6,264 bases of DNA from Cyanobacteria bacterium NC_groundwater_1444_Ag_S-0.65um_54_12 (GTDB lineage Bacteria; Cyanobacteriota; Sericytochromatia; S15B-MN24; VGJW01), in contig JACQUT010000324.1 of the NCBI GenBank assembly GCA_016267585.1, forward strand, positions 1-6,264, written 5' to 3'. Made by a program: the position numbers and the translations under genes. The number at the start of each line of letters is the position of its first letter. Position 1 is the stretch's first letter. Shown piece by piece: positions 1 to 6,264 of this stretch. The notes under the pieces were generated by a model. That model was not told the origin of the DNA. It saw only the letters and a program-made list of their open reading frames with translations, and did not search any database.

Positions 1-987
1 AATGGCAACGGTGTGCAGATTCCCATTGCCAGATTTTATGATGAGCTGTTAGAGAATCCGGTCGATGCTCCGCCAGACTCCCGGAGAGCACGCTGTGTCG
101 AGTGGGGTGGCCAGCGTTATCCGAGCCTGGAAGATGCCCTGGATGCGGCCAATATCCTGCTGCGCTTGGCACCCGAAACGAATGGTGAGATCGCCTATGC
201 GGCTTTCCAGCATGAGGAAGAGCGCTGCGGTGTGCCCTTGGTAGATTTGGCCCAAAATAGCCGTGACCTTCGCACGAGTTTTTTCGATCTTGCTCGCCAG
301 CCGCGCCGCACCCTTACCAGTCCCTGCTGGAGTGGGCTTATGAATGAAGGGCGCGCTTATGCCGCCTGGAGCTTGAATGTCGAGCGCCAGGTGCCTTGGC
401 GTACGCTTACCGGACGAGAGCAATGCTATCTGGATCACCAGTGGTATCTAGATTTTGGCGAAGCGCTGCCTACCTATAAACCCAAACTAGATCCGCAGCA
501 TACCGGCGATATCATCCACAGTGACCAAAGCGCTTTGCGGCTCAACTATTTGACACCACATGGCAAGTGGCATATTCATTCCACCTTCGCGGATAACCAT
601 CGCATGCTCACTCTTTCGCGGGGCTGTGAGCCTTGCTGGATCAATACCGAAGATGCGGATCTTCTGAACATTCATGATAATGACTGGGTAGAAGTGTACA
701 ACGATAACGGAGTAGTAGTTACCAGAGCAGTAGTCAGCAGCAGGGTACAGCGCGGCACTTGCATGATTTATCATTCGCCCGAGCGTACTTTGGGTGTCCC
801 GCGCTCACCGCTTCGCGGTAATCGACGTGCTGGCGGACACAACAGTTTGACGCGTACCCGCATCAATCCGTTGTTGCTAGCTGGCGGTTATGCGCAATTT
901 ACCTACGGTTTCAACTATTGGGGACCAATCGGTTGCAATCGTGACACCTGGGTGGTCATCCGCAAGTTAGAACGCTTGAGTTGGTGA
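1..987 (+). CDS. narG: Respiratory nitrate reductase alpha subunit, C-terminal part (5' end outside window)
   Basis: This is the last 328 residues of the Mo-bis-MGD catalytic subunit that reduces nitrate to nitrite (or, in nitrite oxidoreductases, the reverse) on the cytoplasmic face. The frame is open from base 1, so the GTG at 13 is an internal Val codon and not a start. Family length is about 1,200 residues, so roughly three quarters lies to the left, including the Mo ligand and the N-terminal Fe-S site. Conserved NarG blocks seen here are YLDHQW and GEALPTYKP near codons 144-163, then the C-terminal molybdopterin dinucleotide-binding domain with [50 protein letters not shown] and [11 protein letters not shown]. 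The stop is TGA at 985-987. Oddities are eight cysteines in this stretch, including a CEPC at codons 209-212. The [10 protein letters not shown] and FNYWGP forms differ from E. coli NarG and recall the Nitrobacter NxrA-like clade. Family assignment is firm; the NarG/NxrA choice is open. Confidence 0.95.
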   Translation, partial: NGNGVQIPIARFYDELLENPVDAPPDSRRARCVEWGGQRYPSLEDALDAANILLRLAPETNGEIAYAAFQHEEERCGVPLVDLAQNSRDLRTSFFDLARQPRRTLTSPCWSGLMNEGRAYAAWSLNVERQVPWRTLTGREQCYLDHQWYLDFGEALPTYKPKLDPQHTGDIIHSDQSALRLNYLTPHGKWHIHSTFADNHRMLTLSRGCEPCWINTEDADLLNIHDNDWVEVYNDNGVVVTRAVVSSRVQRGTCMIYHSPERTLGVPRSPLRGNRRAGGHNSLTRTRINPLLLAGGYAQFTYGFNYWGPIGCNRDTWVVIRKLERLSW

Positions 988-1021
988 GCAGGCGCGCAAA
1001 AACTCGAGCTAGTAAATCCGC

Positions 1022-1030
1022 AGAGGAGAG
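1022..1030 (+). promoter_or_regulatory. Ribosome binding site of narH
   Basis: A purine-rich AGAGGAGAG tract contains GGAG at 1025-1028, ten bases before the ATG at 1039. It supports that ATG as the narH start. The 51-base narG-narH gap otherwise shows no promoter or terminator that I can recognise. Confidence 0.7.
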
Positions 1031-1038
1031 ATAATAGA

Positions 1039-2550
1039 ATGGACATTCGCGCCCAGATCTCGATGGTCTTTCACCTGGATAAATGTATTGGTTGTCATAC
1101 TTGCAGTGTAGCCTGCAAAAACATCTGGACGGATCGGAAGGGCATGGAATATGCCTGGTGGAACAATGTGGAGACCAAGCCTGGCACTGGCTATCCCACG
1201 TTATGGGAAGACCAGGAAAAATATCACGGGGGCTGGAAAAAATCTAACGGTAGGCTGCAATTACGCTCAGCAGGCCGAGCTGGCACGCTGGGAAACCTGT
1301 TCTTCAATCCTTATTTGCCAACTATTGACGATTATTATGAACCGTGGACCTACCAGTATGGCGAGCTGTTCAATGCTCCGCTCGGTGCTGATCAGCCTAC
1401 GGCGCGCCCGATTTCGCTGTTGACCGGAGAGTCGATAGATATAAAGGCTGGGCCTAACTGGGATGATGATCTGGGCGGCTCCTCGATTTATGCCAAGAAT
1501 GATCCCAACCTCGAACAGCTATCTGACACAGAGCGCGCAGCGCTGAACCAGCTGGAACGTTTGGTATTTTTCTATTTACCTCGGATTTGTAACCATTGCC
1601 TCAATCCAGCCTGTGCGGCAGCTTGCCCAGCGGGCGCCATTTACAAGCGGGGCGAGGATGGCATAGTGCTGCTCAGCCAAGAGAAATGCCGAGCTTGGCG
1701 CATGTGTATTTCTGGTTGTCCTTACAAAAAGACTTACTACAACTGGGGAACGGGCAAATCAGAGAAGTGCATTCTCTGCTTCCCGCGGCTCGAGAGCGGA
1801 CAAGCTCCAGCCTGTTTCCATGCCTGTGTCGGTCGGATCCGTTATCTGGGGGTTCTGCTCTATGATGCCGCCGGCATCGACCGGGTAGCTCGTGCCAGTA
1901 CCGAGGAACTAGTAGCAGCGCAACGCGACCTCATCAAAGATCCCGGTGATCCCAAGGTGCAAGCTCTAGCCAGATCCAATGGCATATCAGATCAGATGCT
2001 CGAGGCAGCTCGCAATTCACCGGTATATAAGTTCGTAAAGCGTTGGCAGATTGCTTTACCGCTGCATCCCGAATTTCGCACTTTGCCTATGCTATTTTAC
2101 GTGCCACCGTTATTGCCGGTGCTGGCAGGAATCAACAAAGAGGGAAACTATGAGGTTGCCGGTACGGCTGATGGTAATCCCTGGCCACAGCTTGCAGCGC
2201 TGGAACAGGCACGCGTTCCTTTGCGCTATTTGGCCAGTCTTTTTACTGCCGGTAATGAGAGCGCAGTGCAGGAGGTGTATCGACGTCTAATAGCGGTACG
2301 CCTGGCGATGCGAGCTCGCAATGTCAAGGATGTACCTGCCAACGTTTTAAAACAGCTGCTCACGCAAAGCGGTATCACACCAGAAGAAGCAGCAGCCATC
2401 TCCCGTTTGACAGCTACACCGACCTTCGAGGAGCGCTTCGTGATCCCGCCGCTGGCTCGTGAACAAGCCATTGCTAGCTGGGAAGACACTTTTCAACACA
2501 AACAAGAAGCCGGTTTCGGCTTCAGGCAAATGCCGGTGCGGAGGTTTTGA
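1039..2550 (+). CDS. narH: Respiratory nitrate reductase beta subunit, four-cluster ferredoxin-type protein
   Basis: A complete 503-residue NarH (E. coli protein about 512). It wires electrons from the NarI haems to NarG through three [4Fe-4S] and one [3Fe-4S] cluster. All four cysteine groups are visible: C16, C19, C22, C26; C184, C187, C192, C196; C217, C223, C227; C244, C247, C259, C263. Trp220, in CRAWRMC, stands where a fourth cysteine would be and marks the [3Fe-4S] cluster of true NarH. These positions match E. coli numbering as I recall it. The C-terminal half (from about residue 264, VGRIRYLGVLLYDA onward) is the NarH-specific extension that packs on NarG and NarI. There is no signal peptide, consistent with a cytoplasmic enzyme. 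The N-terminal MDIRAQISMVFHLDKC and NNVETKPGTGYPT style recalls the NarH/NxrB clade that includes Nitrobacter NxrB (from memory). The TGA stop lies 2 bases before the narJ ATG, suggesting translational coupling. Confidence 0.97.
   Translation: MDIRAQISMVFHLDKCIGCHTCSVACKNIWTDRKGMEYAWWNNVETKPGTGYPTLWEDQEKYHGGWKKSNGRLQLRSAGRAGTLGNLFFNPYLPTIDDYYEPWTYQYGELFNAPLGADQPTARPISLLTGESIDIKAGPNWDDDLGGSSIYAKNDPNLEQLSDTERAALNQLERLVFFYLPRICNHCLNPACAAACPAGAIYKRGEDGIVLLSQEKCRAWRMCISGCPYKKTYYNWGTGKSEKCILCFPRLESGQAPACFHACVGRIRYLGVLLYDAAGIDRVARASTEELVAAQRDLIKDPGDPKVQALARSNGISDQMLEAARNSPVYKFVKRWQIALPLHPEFRTLPMLFYVPPLLPVLAGINKEGNYEVAGTADGNPWPQLAALEQARVPLRYLASLFTAGNESAVQEVYRRLIAVRLAMRARNVKDVPANVLKQLLTQSGITPEEAAAISRLTATPTFEERFVIPPLAREQAIASWEDTFQHKQEAGFGFRQMPVRRF
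2540..2544 (+). promoter_or_regulatory. Ribosome binding site that fixes the narJ start
   Basis: GGAGG sits inside the last codons of narH, eight bases before the ATG at 2553. The upstream in-frame TTG at 2547 is only two bases from this site, too close for initiation. The site therefore selects the ATG at 2553. Confidence 0.75.
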
Positions 2551-2552
2551 TA

Positions 2553-3149
2553 ATGGCATGGCAGAGTAACAGCAGACAATTGCTAGGTTTACTAGCAAAG
2601 CTACTTTCTTATCCCGAAGCAGACTTCCGGGAAACACTGGCAGCTTGCCAACCCCTGGCAAACGCGCTGAGTTCCGAGGCCGGACAGCTACTGGCCACTT
2701 TTGGCGAAGTAAGTAGTCAAATGACATCAGGTCAGCTAGAAGAGAGCTACACGCTGGCCTTCGATCTGGCAGCTAGCTATCAGCCGTATGTGGGTTATTA
2801 TCTGGTAGGAGAAGATTATCGGCGTAGTTCGCTGTTATTAGGGCTCTTGGCGCGCTATCGGGAGCGTGGCTTCAGCTGTAGCGGTGAACTACCGGATCAT
2901 TTGGCAGTATTGCTGCGCTTTTTGGCTTACCATGCCGAAGAGCAAGAGGCCCGGGAGCTTACCAGTGAGGCGCTATTGCCCGCTCTGGCCAAGATGCTGG
3001 ACACCCAAGCAGGGAATGGCAGCGAAGATGAAGGTTTGACCCGGAGCGGCCAGGAACGAAGCATGCAGCCCTACCGTTTGCTACTCGCTGCTTTGCCAAG
3101 CGTCTTGCAAACCAGCTGGATTCCATGCCCCCAGGCTATTAGTGCATAG
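2553..3149 (+). CDS. narJ: Nitrate reductase molybdenum cofactor assembly chaperone (delta subunit)
   Basis: A cytoplasmic chaperone of the NarJ/TorD family, 198 residues from the ATG at 2553. It is not part of the final enzyme: it binds apo-NarG, promotes Mo-cofactor and Fe-S insertion, and holds NarGH until it docks on NarI. Visible family features are an all-helical composition, LLSYPEADF at residues 17-25, the SYTLAFDL segment (65-72), YLVGEDYRR (83-91), the LLGLLARYRERGF helix (95-107) and the diagnostic ELPDHL motif (112-117) followed by LAVLLRFL. It is shorter than E. coli NarJ (about 236), mainly at the C terminus, which ends in a poorly conserved tail. The region around residues 149-165 is polar and probably a flexible loop. 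Its place between narH and narI is the standard order. Start choice rests on the Shine-Dalgarno site: an in-frame TTG two codons earlier would give 200 residues but is poorly spaced. Confidence 0.93.
   Translation: MAWQSNSRQLLGLLAKLLSYPEADFRETLAACQPLANALSSEAGQLLATFGEVSSQMTSGQLEESYTLAFDLAASYQPYVGYYLVGEDYRRSSLLLGLLARYRERGFSCSGELPDHLAVLLRFLAYHAEEQEARELTSEALLPALAKMLDTQAGNGSEDEGLTRSGQERSMQPYRLLLAALPSVLQTSWIPCPQAISA
2580..2598 (+). repeat. Perfect inverted repeat (7-bp arms, 5-base loop) in the narJ 5' coding region
   Basis: TTGCTAG at 2580-2586 and CTAGCAA at 2592-2598 are exact reverse complements around GTTTA. Pairing does not extend beyond the arms. In mRNA this would be a small hairpin about 28 bases after the narJ ATG. 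There is no U-tract after it, so it is not an intrinsic terminator. A role in translation or mRNA processing is possible but unproven; chance is also possible. Confidence 0.5.
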
Positions 3150-3159
3150 AGGAAGAGGG
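3149..3159 (+). promoter_or_regulatory. Ribosome binding site of narI
   Basis: A GAGGAAGAGGG tract begins on the last base of the narJ stop codon. Its GAGGG (3155-3159) lies seven bases before the ATG at 3167. This supports Met1 of NarI over the second in-frame Met four codons later. Confidence 0.7.
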
Positions 3160-3166
3160 CGCTGCA

Positions 3167-3859
3167 ATGTCAGATATCATGTTGTTGGCGGTGTTTCCTT
3201 ACTTGGCCGTCATGACAGCGCTAGGGGTCGGGATCTATCGTTACTTGAACGATCGCTTTTCGTATTCGAGCCTGTCGAGTCAATTCCTGGAAGCACGCGC
3301 GTTGTTTTGGGGTTCAGTTTCTTGGCATTATGCCATCTTGCTGATCTTGTCAGCTCATATCTTGGCTTTGCTTTTCCCGAGTAAGTGGGCAGCGCTCGTT
3401 GGTGAGCCAGTAAGACGCTATGTTCTGGAAATCAGTGGCTTGGGGTTAGCGATAGTAGCGGTAGGAGCTCTGATCATACTGATTGCACGGCGGCTGACTA
3501 ACCGGCGGGTATTCATGCTTACCAGCAAAATGGACTGGCTGCTGTTGCTAGTCTTGCTGTTACAAGTGTTGCTAGGTTTTTACCTGGCACTGGTCTATCG
3601 CTGGGGTTCCGTGTGGTATTTGCATACTGCCGTTCCATGGATCGCTTCACTATTTTGGCTCAAACCGCAGATCGAATTCGTCAGCCATTTGCCGTTGCTA
3701 GTAAAGCTCCATTTTGCCGGTGCCTTCCTGCTGGTCTTTTTATTCCCTTTTAGTCGCCTGGTGCATTTTGTCACCGTTCCTCTCGGTTACTTGTGGCGAC
3801 CTTACCAGCTGGTCATCTGGAATCGTCATCCTTTGAACCGTAAAGAAATGCTCAGATAA
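3167..3859 (+). CDS. narI: Respiratory nitrate reductase gamma subunit, membrane cytochrome b
   Basis: A complete 230-residue NarI (E. coli 225). It anchors NarGH to the inner membrane, oxidises quinol at the periplasmic side and passes electrons through two b haems to NarH. Five hydrophobic helices are visible, at about residues 3-24, 47-70, 86-107, 123-144 and 178-199. Four histidines fit the haem ligands: H54 and H64 (ten apart, SWHYAILLILSAH) and H182 and H200 (eighteen apart, LVKLHFAG and RLVHF). The spacing equals that of E. coli H56/H66 and H187/H205. The C-terminal VPLGYLWRPYQLVIW is typical of the family's cytoplasmic tail that contacts NarH. The gene starts 17 bases after narJ and ends 23 bases before the transporter gene, so it belongs to the same transcript. 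Nothing appears broken. Confidence 0.96.
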   Translation: MSDIMLLAVFPYLAVMTALGVGIYRYLNDRFSYSSLSSQFLEARALFWGSVSWHYAILLILSAHILALLFPSKWAALVGEPVRRYVLEISGLGLAIVAVGALIILIARRLTNRRVFMLTSKMDWLLLLVLLLQVLLGFYLALVYRWGSVWYLHTAVPWIASLFWLKPQIEFVSHLPLLVKLHFAGAFLLVFLFPFSRLVHFVTVPLGYLWRPYQLVIWNRHPLNRKEMLR

Positions 3860-3882
3860 GCTGCCATAGAGAGTATGAGACG

Positions 3883-5448
3883 ATGAGTGATAGTGAAATC
3901 AATGTTCTGAAAGCCGCCACCTACCTCGGCCTTTCGGAACGTGCCAAGGCAATCCAGGTGCTCGTTTTCTGCACGTTAGCTTTTACCGTATGTTTTGCCT
4001 GCTGGATGTTAAACGGCGTCCTGGTCACTTACCTGGTAGAGAATGGTATTTTTCGGTGGGACGAAGCACAGATTGGTTGGCTGCTAGCCATACCGGTGTT
4101 ATCCGGATCTTTGGCACGCTTGCCAGTGGGGATATTGACCGATAAATATGGCGGGCGCGTCGTTTACACGGTGGTCATGCTCATTTCGGCAGTCGCCATG
4201 TATTTACTGTCTTTCGCGCGGAACTTCTGGGAATTCTTTTTTTGCAGCCTGGGTTTCGGTCTGGCGGGTGCAGCCTTTGCTGTAGGCATTGCCTATACTT
4301 CGATCTGGTTCAAACGTGAACAGCAAGGAACTGCGCTTGGCATCTTCGGAATCGGCAACGCTGGAGCTTCGGTAACTACGCTGGGTGCCCCAGCGCTCTT
4401 GATTTGGCTCACTGTCGGTGGAGAGCAGCTAGAACGCTGGCGAGTGTTACCACAGCTCTATGCAGCAGCACTCGTATTCATGGCCATTGCTTTTTACCTG
4501 CTGACTTTCACGCGGGCGGTAGAGCAGACCGAGCATATGAACTTGCAAAAGCGCCTGGCGCCACTAGCTAGCCCTCGAGTCTGGCGTTTTGGTTATTACT
4601 ATTTCTTTGTCTTCGGCGGCTTTGTGGCACTGGCGCAATGGCTTGTTCCTTACTATGTGAATGTTTACAGCATGTCAATAGTGATGGCAGGCCTGATGGC
4701 AACGATATTCAGCTTGCCATCAGGTGTCATTCGAGCCTTGGGGGGATGGCTTTCCGATCGGTTCGGTGCTCGACAAATCATGCTCTGGGTGTTCGGCTGC
4801 TCGTTGCTCTGCTGTTTGTTATTGCTGGTGCCCCGGATGGATATCTATTCGCCAGGTGGTGGAGTGGTGGCAGCACGCTCGGGTATCGTTACGGAAGTAA
4901 CACCCGAACATGTAGTAATTGGCGAGAAAATTTACCAACTTATGCCCAAGACCGCTGGAGAGCAGCAACGTATCGGCACGGAGACAATGGAAGCACGCTT
5001 TTTGGTCTGGCCTACTTTCGAATCATGGCAAGATCCGGTAGTGAGAGCCGGAGATCAGGTAAAAAAGCGACAGCTGCTTGCCAAAGGAGTTACTCACGTT
5101 TATTTCCAGGCAAATGTCTGGATATTTACCTTTCTGGTTTTTATTTTGGGAATAGTTATGGGAATTGGCAAAGCCGGAGTCTATAAATACATTCCTGATT
5201 ATTTTCCCAAAGAAGTTGGCGTAGTAGGCGGAATGGTAGGGGTAATAGGCGGGCTAGGAGGCTTTTTTTGCCCGGTGATATTCGGATATTTTCTAAAATC
5301 CACCGGAATTTGGACCAGTTGCTGGATATTTTTCACTATTTTGGTGCTAACTTGCTTATGGTGGTTCCAGCACACTGTCAAGAAACTGATGAATCGGCAA
5401 GTCCCGGTATTAATGAAGCGTATGGAGCTAGACGATGTCACAAATTGA
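3883..5448 (+). CDS. narK1: NarK1-type nitrate/nitrite transporter (MFS) with an inserted periplasmic domain
   Basis: A 521-residue major facilitator of the nitrate/nitrite porter family. Twelve helices can be placed, the first at about 25-47 and the last at about 478-497. Substrate-binding arginines are R79 in TM2 (SLARLPVG) and R284 in TM8 (SGVIRALGG), matching E. coli NarK R89 and R305. Both nitrate signatures are present: GIFGIGNAGASVTT (residues 153-166) and GGMVGVIGGLGGFFCP (449-464). The MFS loop motif DKYGGR follows TM2 and DRFGAR follows TM8. The short N terminus and GNAGAS form point to the NarK1 group, usually assigned to proton-coupled nitrate uptake (family knowledge, not shown here). 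E. coli NarK has about 463 residues; much of the excess is a soluble insertion at about 321-410, between TM9 and TM10. Start: the ATG at 3883 has only a weak GAGA site close upstream, but it fits the family N terminus. The gene overlaps the next one by 14 bases. Confidence 0.93.
   Translation: MSDSEINVLKAATYLGLSERAKAIQVLVFCTLAFTVCFACWMLNGVLVTYLVENGIFRWDEAQIGWLLAIPVLSGSLARLPVGILTDKYGGRVVYTVVMLISAVAMYLLSFARNFWEFFFCSLGFGLAGAAFAVGIAYTSIWFKREQQGTALGIFGIGNAGASVTTLGAPALLIWLTVGGEQLERWRVLPQLYAAALVFMAIAFYLLTFTRAVEQTEHMNLQKRLAPLASPRVWRFGYYYFFVFGGFVALAQWLVPYYVNVYSMSIVMAGLMATIFSLPSGVIRALGGWLSDRFGARQIMLWVFGCSLLCCLLLLVPRMDIYSPGGGVVAARSGIVTEVTPEHVVIGEKIYQLMPKTAGEQQRIGTETMEARFLVWPTFESWQDPVVRAGDQVKKRQLLAKGVTHVYFQANVWIFTFLVFILGIVMGIGKAGVYKYIPDYFPKEVGVVGGMVGVIGGLGGFFCPVIFGYFLKSTGIWTSCWIFFTILVLTCLWWFQHTVKKLMNRQVPVLMKRMELDDVTN
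4843..5112 (+). other. Region encoding the insertion domain of the NarK1-type transporter
   Basis: Codons 321-410 form a hydrophilic, beta-rich stretch between TM9 (ending LLLLVPR) and TM10 (starting NVWIFTFLVF). Under the normal MFS topology it faces the periplasm. Two halves look like a split barrel-sandwich or lipoyl-type fold: GGVVAARSGIVTEVTPEHVV and VVRAGDQVKKRQLLAKG. The second carries the V-x-x-GD-x-V-x-x-x-Q-x-L pattern of such folds. No MKM-type lysine hairpin is seen, so covalent lipoyl or biotin attachment is unlikely. Reading frame is continuous with the transporter. The fold call is an inference from motifs only. Confidence 0.6.
5424..5427 (+). promoter_or_regulatory. Ribosome binding site of the second narK gene
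   Basis: GGAG lies inside the 3' coding end of the first transporter gene, seven bases before the ATG at 5435. It supports this overlapping start and independent initiation of the second porter. Confidence 0.65.
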
Positions 5449-6264
5449 ATCGCTTTCTGATGATCGTGATAGTGTGAATACTAAACAAGCACGCATTGAC
5501 CGCTGGGACCCGGAAGATCCGAGTTTTTGGTCAACCGCCGGGAAAAGTCATGCGACACGAAATCTACTCATTTCCATTCCATGTTTGCTCTGTGCTTTTG
5601 CCATCTGGATTTTCTGGAGCATCATCACCGTTCAGATGAAGAATCTGGGTTTCCCGTTCAGCAATGCTCAACTTTTCACCTTGTCGGCCATCGCCGGCCT
5701 GGCTGGCGCTACGTTGCGCATACCTAATGCTTTCATGATCGGTATCGCTGGCGGCCGCATTATCATTGCAGTATCGACAATTTTGCTCATCATTCCGGCG
5801 TTGGGGGTGGGTATAGCTTTGCAACATAAAACGACACCGTACGAGGTTTTTCTTTTGTTAGCGGCATTGTCAGGAATAGGCGGGGGTAATTTCTCGTCAT
5901 CGATGTCTAACATCACCATGTTCTTTCCCAAGCATAGCCAGGGGATAGCCTTAGGGCTCAATGCTGGCTTGGGAAATCTTGGTGTCAGCATAACCCAGAT
6001 TCTTCTGCCGGCACTAATGACTTTCCCTTTGTTCGGTCTGCTCAGTGGGAGTGGTATGCCGTTGACGGACGTTGCAGGCGCCAAAGCTGGAACACTGGTA
6101 TGGATTCAGAACGCTGGCATGGTATGGGTTCCGGTTTTGCTAGTTTTAGGACTGGTGGCCTGGTGGGGGATGGATAGCCTGCCAGCAATCAAGATAGGTA
6201 GTCCGCTACTTGCGCTGATAAAGGTGACGGCTCTGGGATTGGTAGGATTCGCCGGAACAGTACT
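5435..6264 (+). CDS. narK2: NarK2-type nitrate/nitrite transporter (MFS), N-terminal part (3' end outside window)
   Basis: The frame is open from ATG 5435 to the window edge, giving 276 complete codons. This is about 60% of the usual 460-470 residue E. coli NarK/NarU-like porter, which is expected to exchange nitrate for nitrite. Family marks are the cytoplasmic N-terminal RWDPEDPSFW (23-32), the RNLLISIPCLLCAFAIWIFWS first helix (42-62), the substrate arginine R95 in TLRIPNAFM, ANF-like GGGNFSSSMSNITMFFPK (149-166) and the nitrate signature GLNAGLGNLGVS (174-185). WVPVLLVLGLVAWWGM (231-246) matches TM6, and the seventh helix begins near the edge. It is clearly a different subfamily from the preceding porter and not a recent duplicate. 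It starts 14 bases inside that gene, in the +1 frame, so the pair is likely co-translated. The NarK2 label follows the NarK1/NarK2 pairing known from Pseudomonas and Paracoccus; the transport mode is inferred. Confidence 0.92.
   Translation, partial: MSQIESLSDDRDSVNTKQARIDRWDPEDPSFWSTAGKSHATRNLLISIPCLLCAFAIWIFWSIITVQMKNLGFPFSNAQLFTLSAIAGLAGATLRIPNAFMIGIAGGRIIIAVSTILLIIPALGVGIALQHKTTPYEVFLLLAALSGIGGGNFSSSMSNITMFFPKHSQGIALGLNAGLGNLGVSITQILLPALMTFPLFGLLSGSGMPLTDVAGAKAGTLVWIQNAGMVWVPVLLVLGLVAWWGMDSLPAIKIGSPLLALIKVTALGLVGFAGTV

Noticed and set aside
13..15. GTG as the start of a short gene
   Set aside because: The frame is open upstream to base 1 and the product is the middle-to-end of NarG, so the codon is an internal Val.
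487..774. 95-codon minus-strand open frame
   Set aside because: It is antisense to the conserved cofactor-binding domain of NarG and has no recognisable features.
988..1038. Possible missing nxrX-like or other small gene between narG and narH
   Set aside because: The gap is only 51 bases and holds just the narH ribosome site.
2547..2549. TTG as the narJ start
   Set aside because: It is only two bases after the GGAGG site and overlaps the narH stop; the ATG at 2553 has proper spacing.
3142..3384. Plus-strand open frame spanning the narJ-narI junction
   Set aside because: It overlaps the narI frame, which has the haem-ligand histidines; this one has no ribosome site or domain.
4638..5186. 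182-codon open frame on the plus strand inside narK1
   Set aside because: It overlaps the well-supported transporter frame, and its product has no recognisable domain; it is a shadow frame.
5262..5270. T-run after a GC-rich stretch as a possible terminator
   Set aside because: It is inside the conserved GGLGGFFCP signature of narK1, and I see no stable stem directly before it.
5668..6084. 138-codon open frame on the minus strand
   Set aside because: It lies antisense to narK2, which shows clear family motifs over the same bases; no motif supports the minus-strand product.

Overview
The window lies inside one plus-strand gene cluster for membrane-bound respiratory nitrate (or nitrite) metabolism. 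It reads narG (3' end only), narH, narJ, narI, a NarK1-type transporter gene, then the 5' part of a second, NarK2-type transporter gene that runs off the right edge. All genes point the same way. The gaps are 51, 2, 17 and 23 bases, and the last two genes overlap by 14 bases. This is the layout of a single polycistronic operon. No stretch above 300 bases lacks a gene, and I see no RNA gene, mobile element, CRISPR array, promoter or terminator. The operon promoter would lie to the left of the window.

Bases 1-2550 encode the catalytic part: the C-terminal end of the molybdopterin subunit NarG and the complete four-cluster iron-sulfur subunit NarH. NarH carries all fifteen cluster cysteines plus the NarH-specific Trp in the fourth motif. 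Bases 2553-3859 encode the assembly chaperone NarJ and the membrane cytochrome b subunit NarI, whose four haem-ligand histidines are all present. Together these give a quinol:nitrate oxidoreductase. NarI takes electrons from quinol, NarH passes them along, and NarG reduces nitrate to nitrite on the cytoplasmic side. NarJ inserts the cofactors before membrane docking. Bases 3883-6264 encode two different nitrate/nitrite porters, which would import nitrate and export nitrite.

The cluster suggests a nitrate-respiring or denitrifying bacterium, probably a proteobacterium. Base composition is near 50% G+C by eye, and CTAG is not visibly depleted, unlike in enterobacteria. The NarG and NarH sequence style, from memory, resembles the clade that also contains the cytoplasm-facing nitrite oxidoreductases of Nitrobacter-like organisms. 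The physiological direction (nitrate reduction or nitrite oxidation) therefore cannot be fixed from this window alone. I cannot name the genus.

The most unusual structure is an insertion of about 90 residues in the NarK1-type transporter, predicted to sit in the periplasm between membrane helices 9 and 10. It looks like a small lipoyl/barrel-sandwich-type beta domain. The rest is a recognisable, largely conventional nar operon, and I did not find evidence for a wholly new system.
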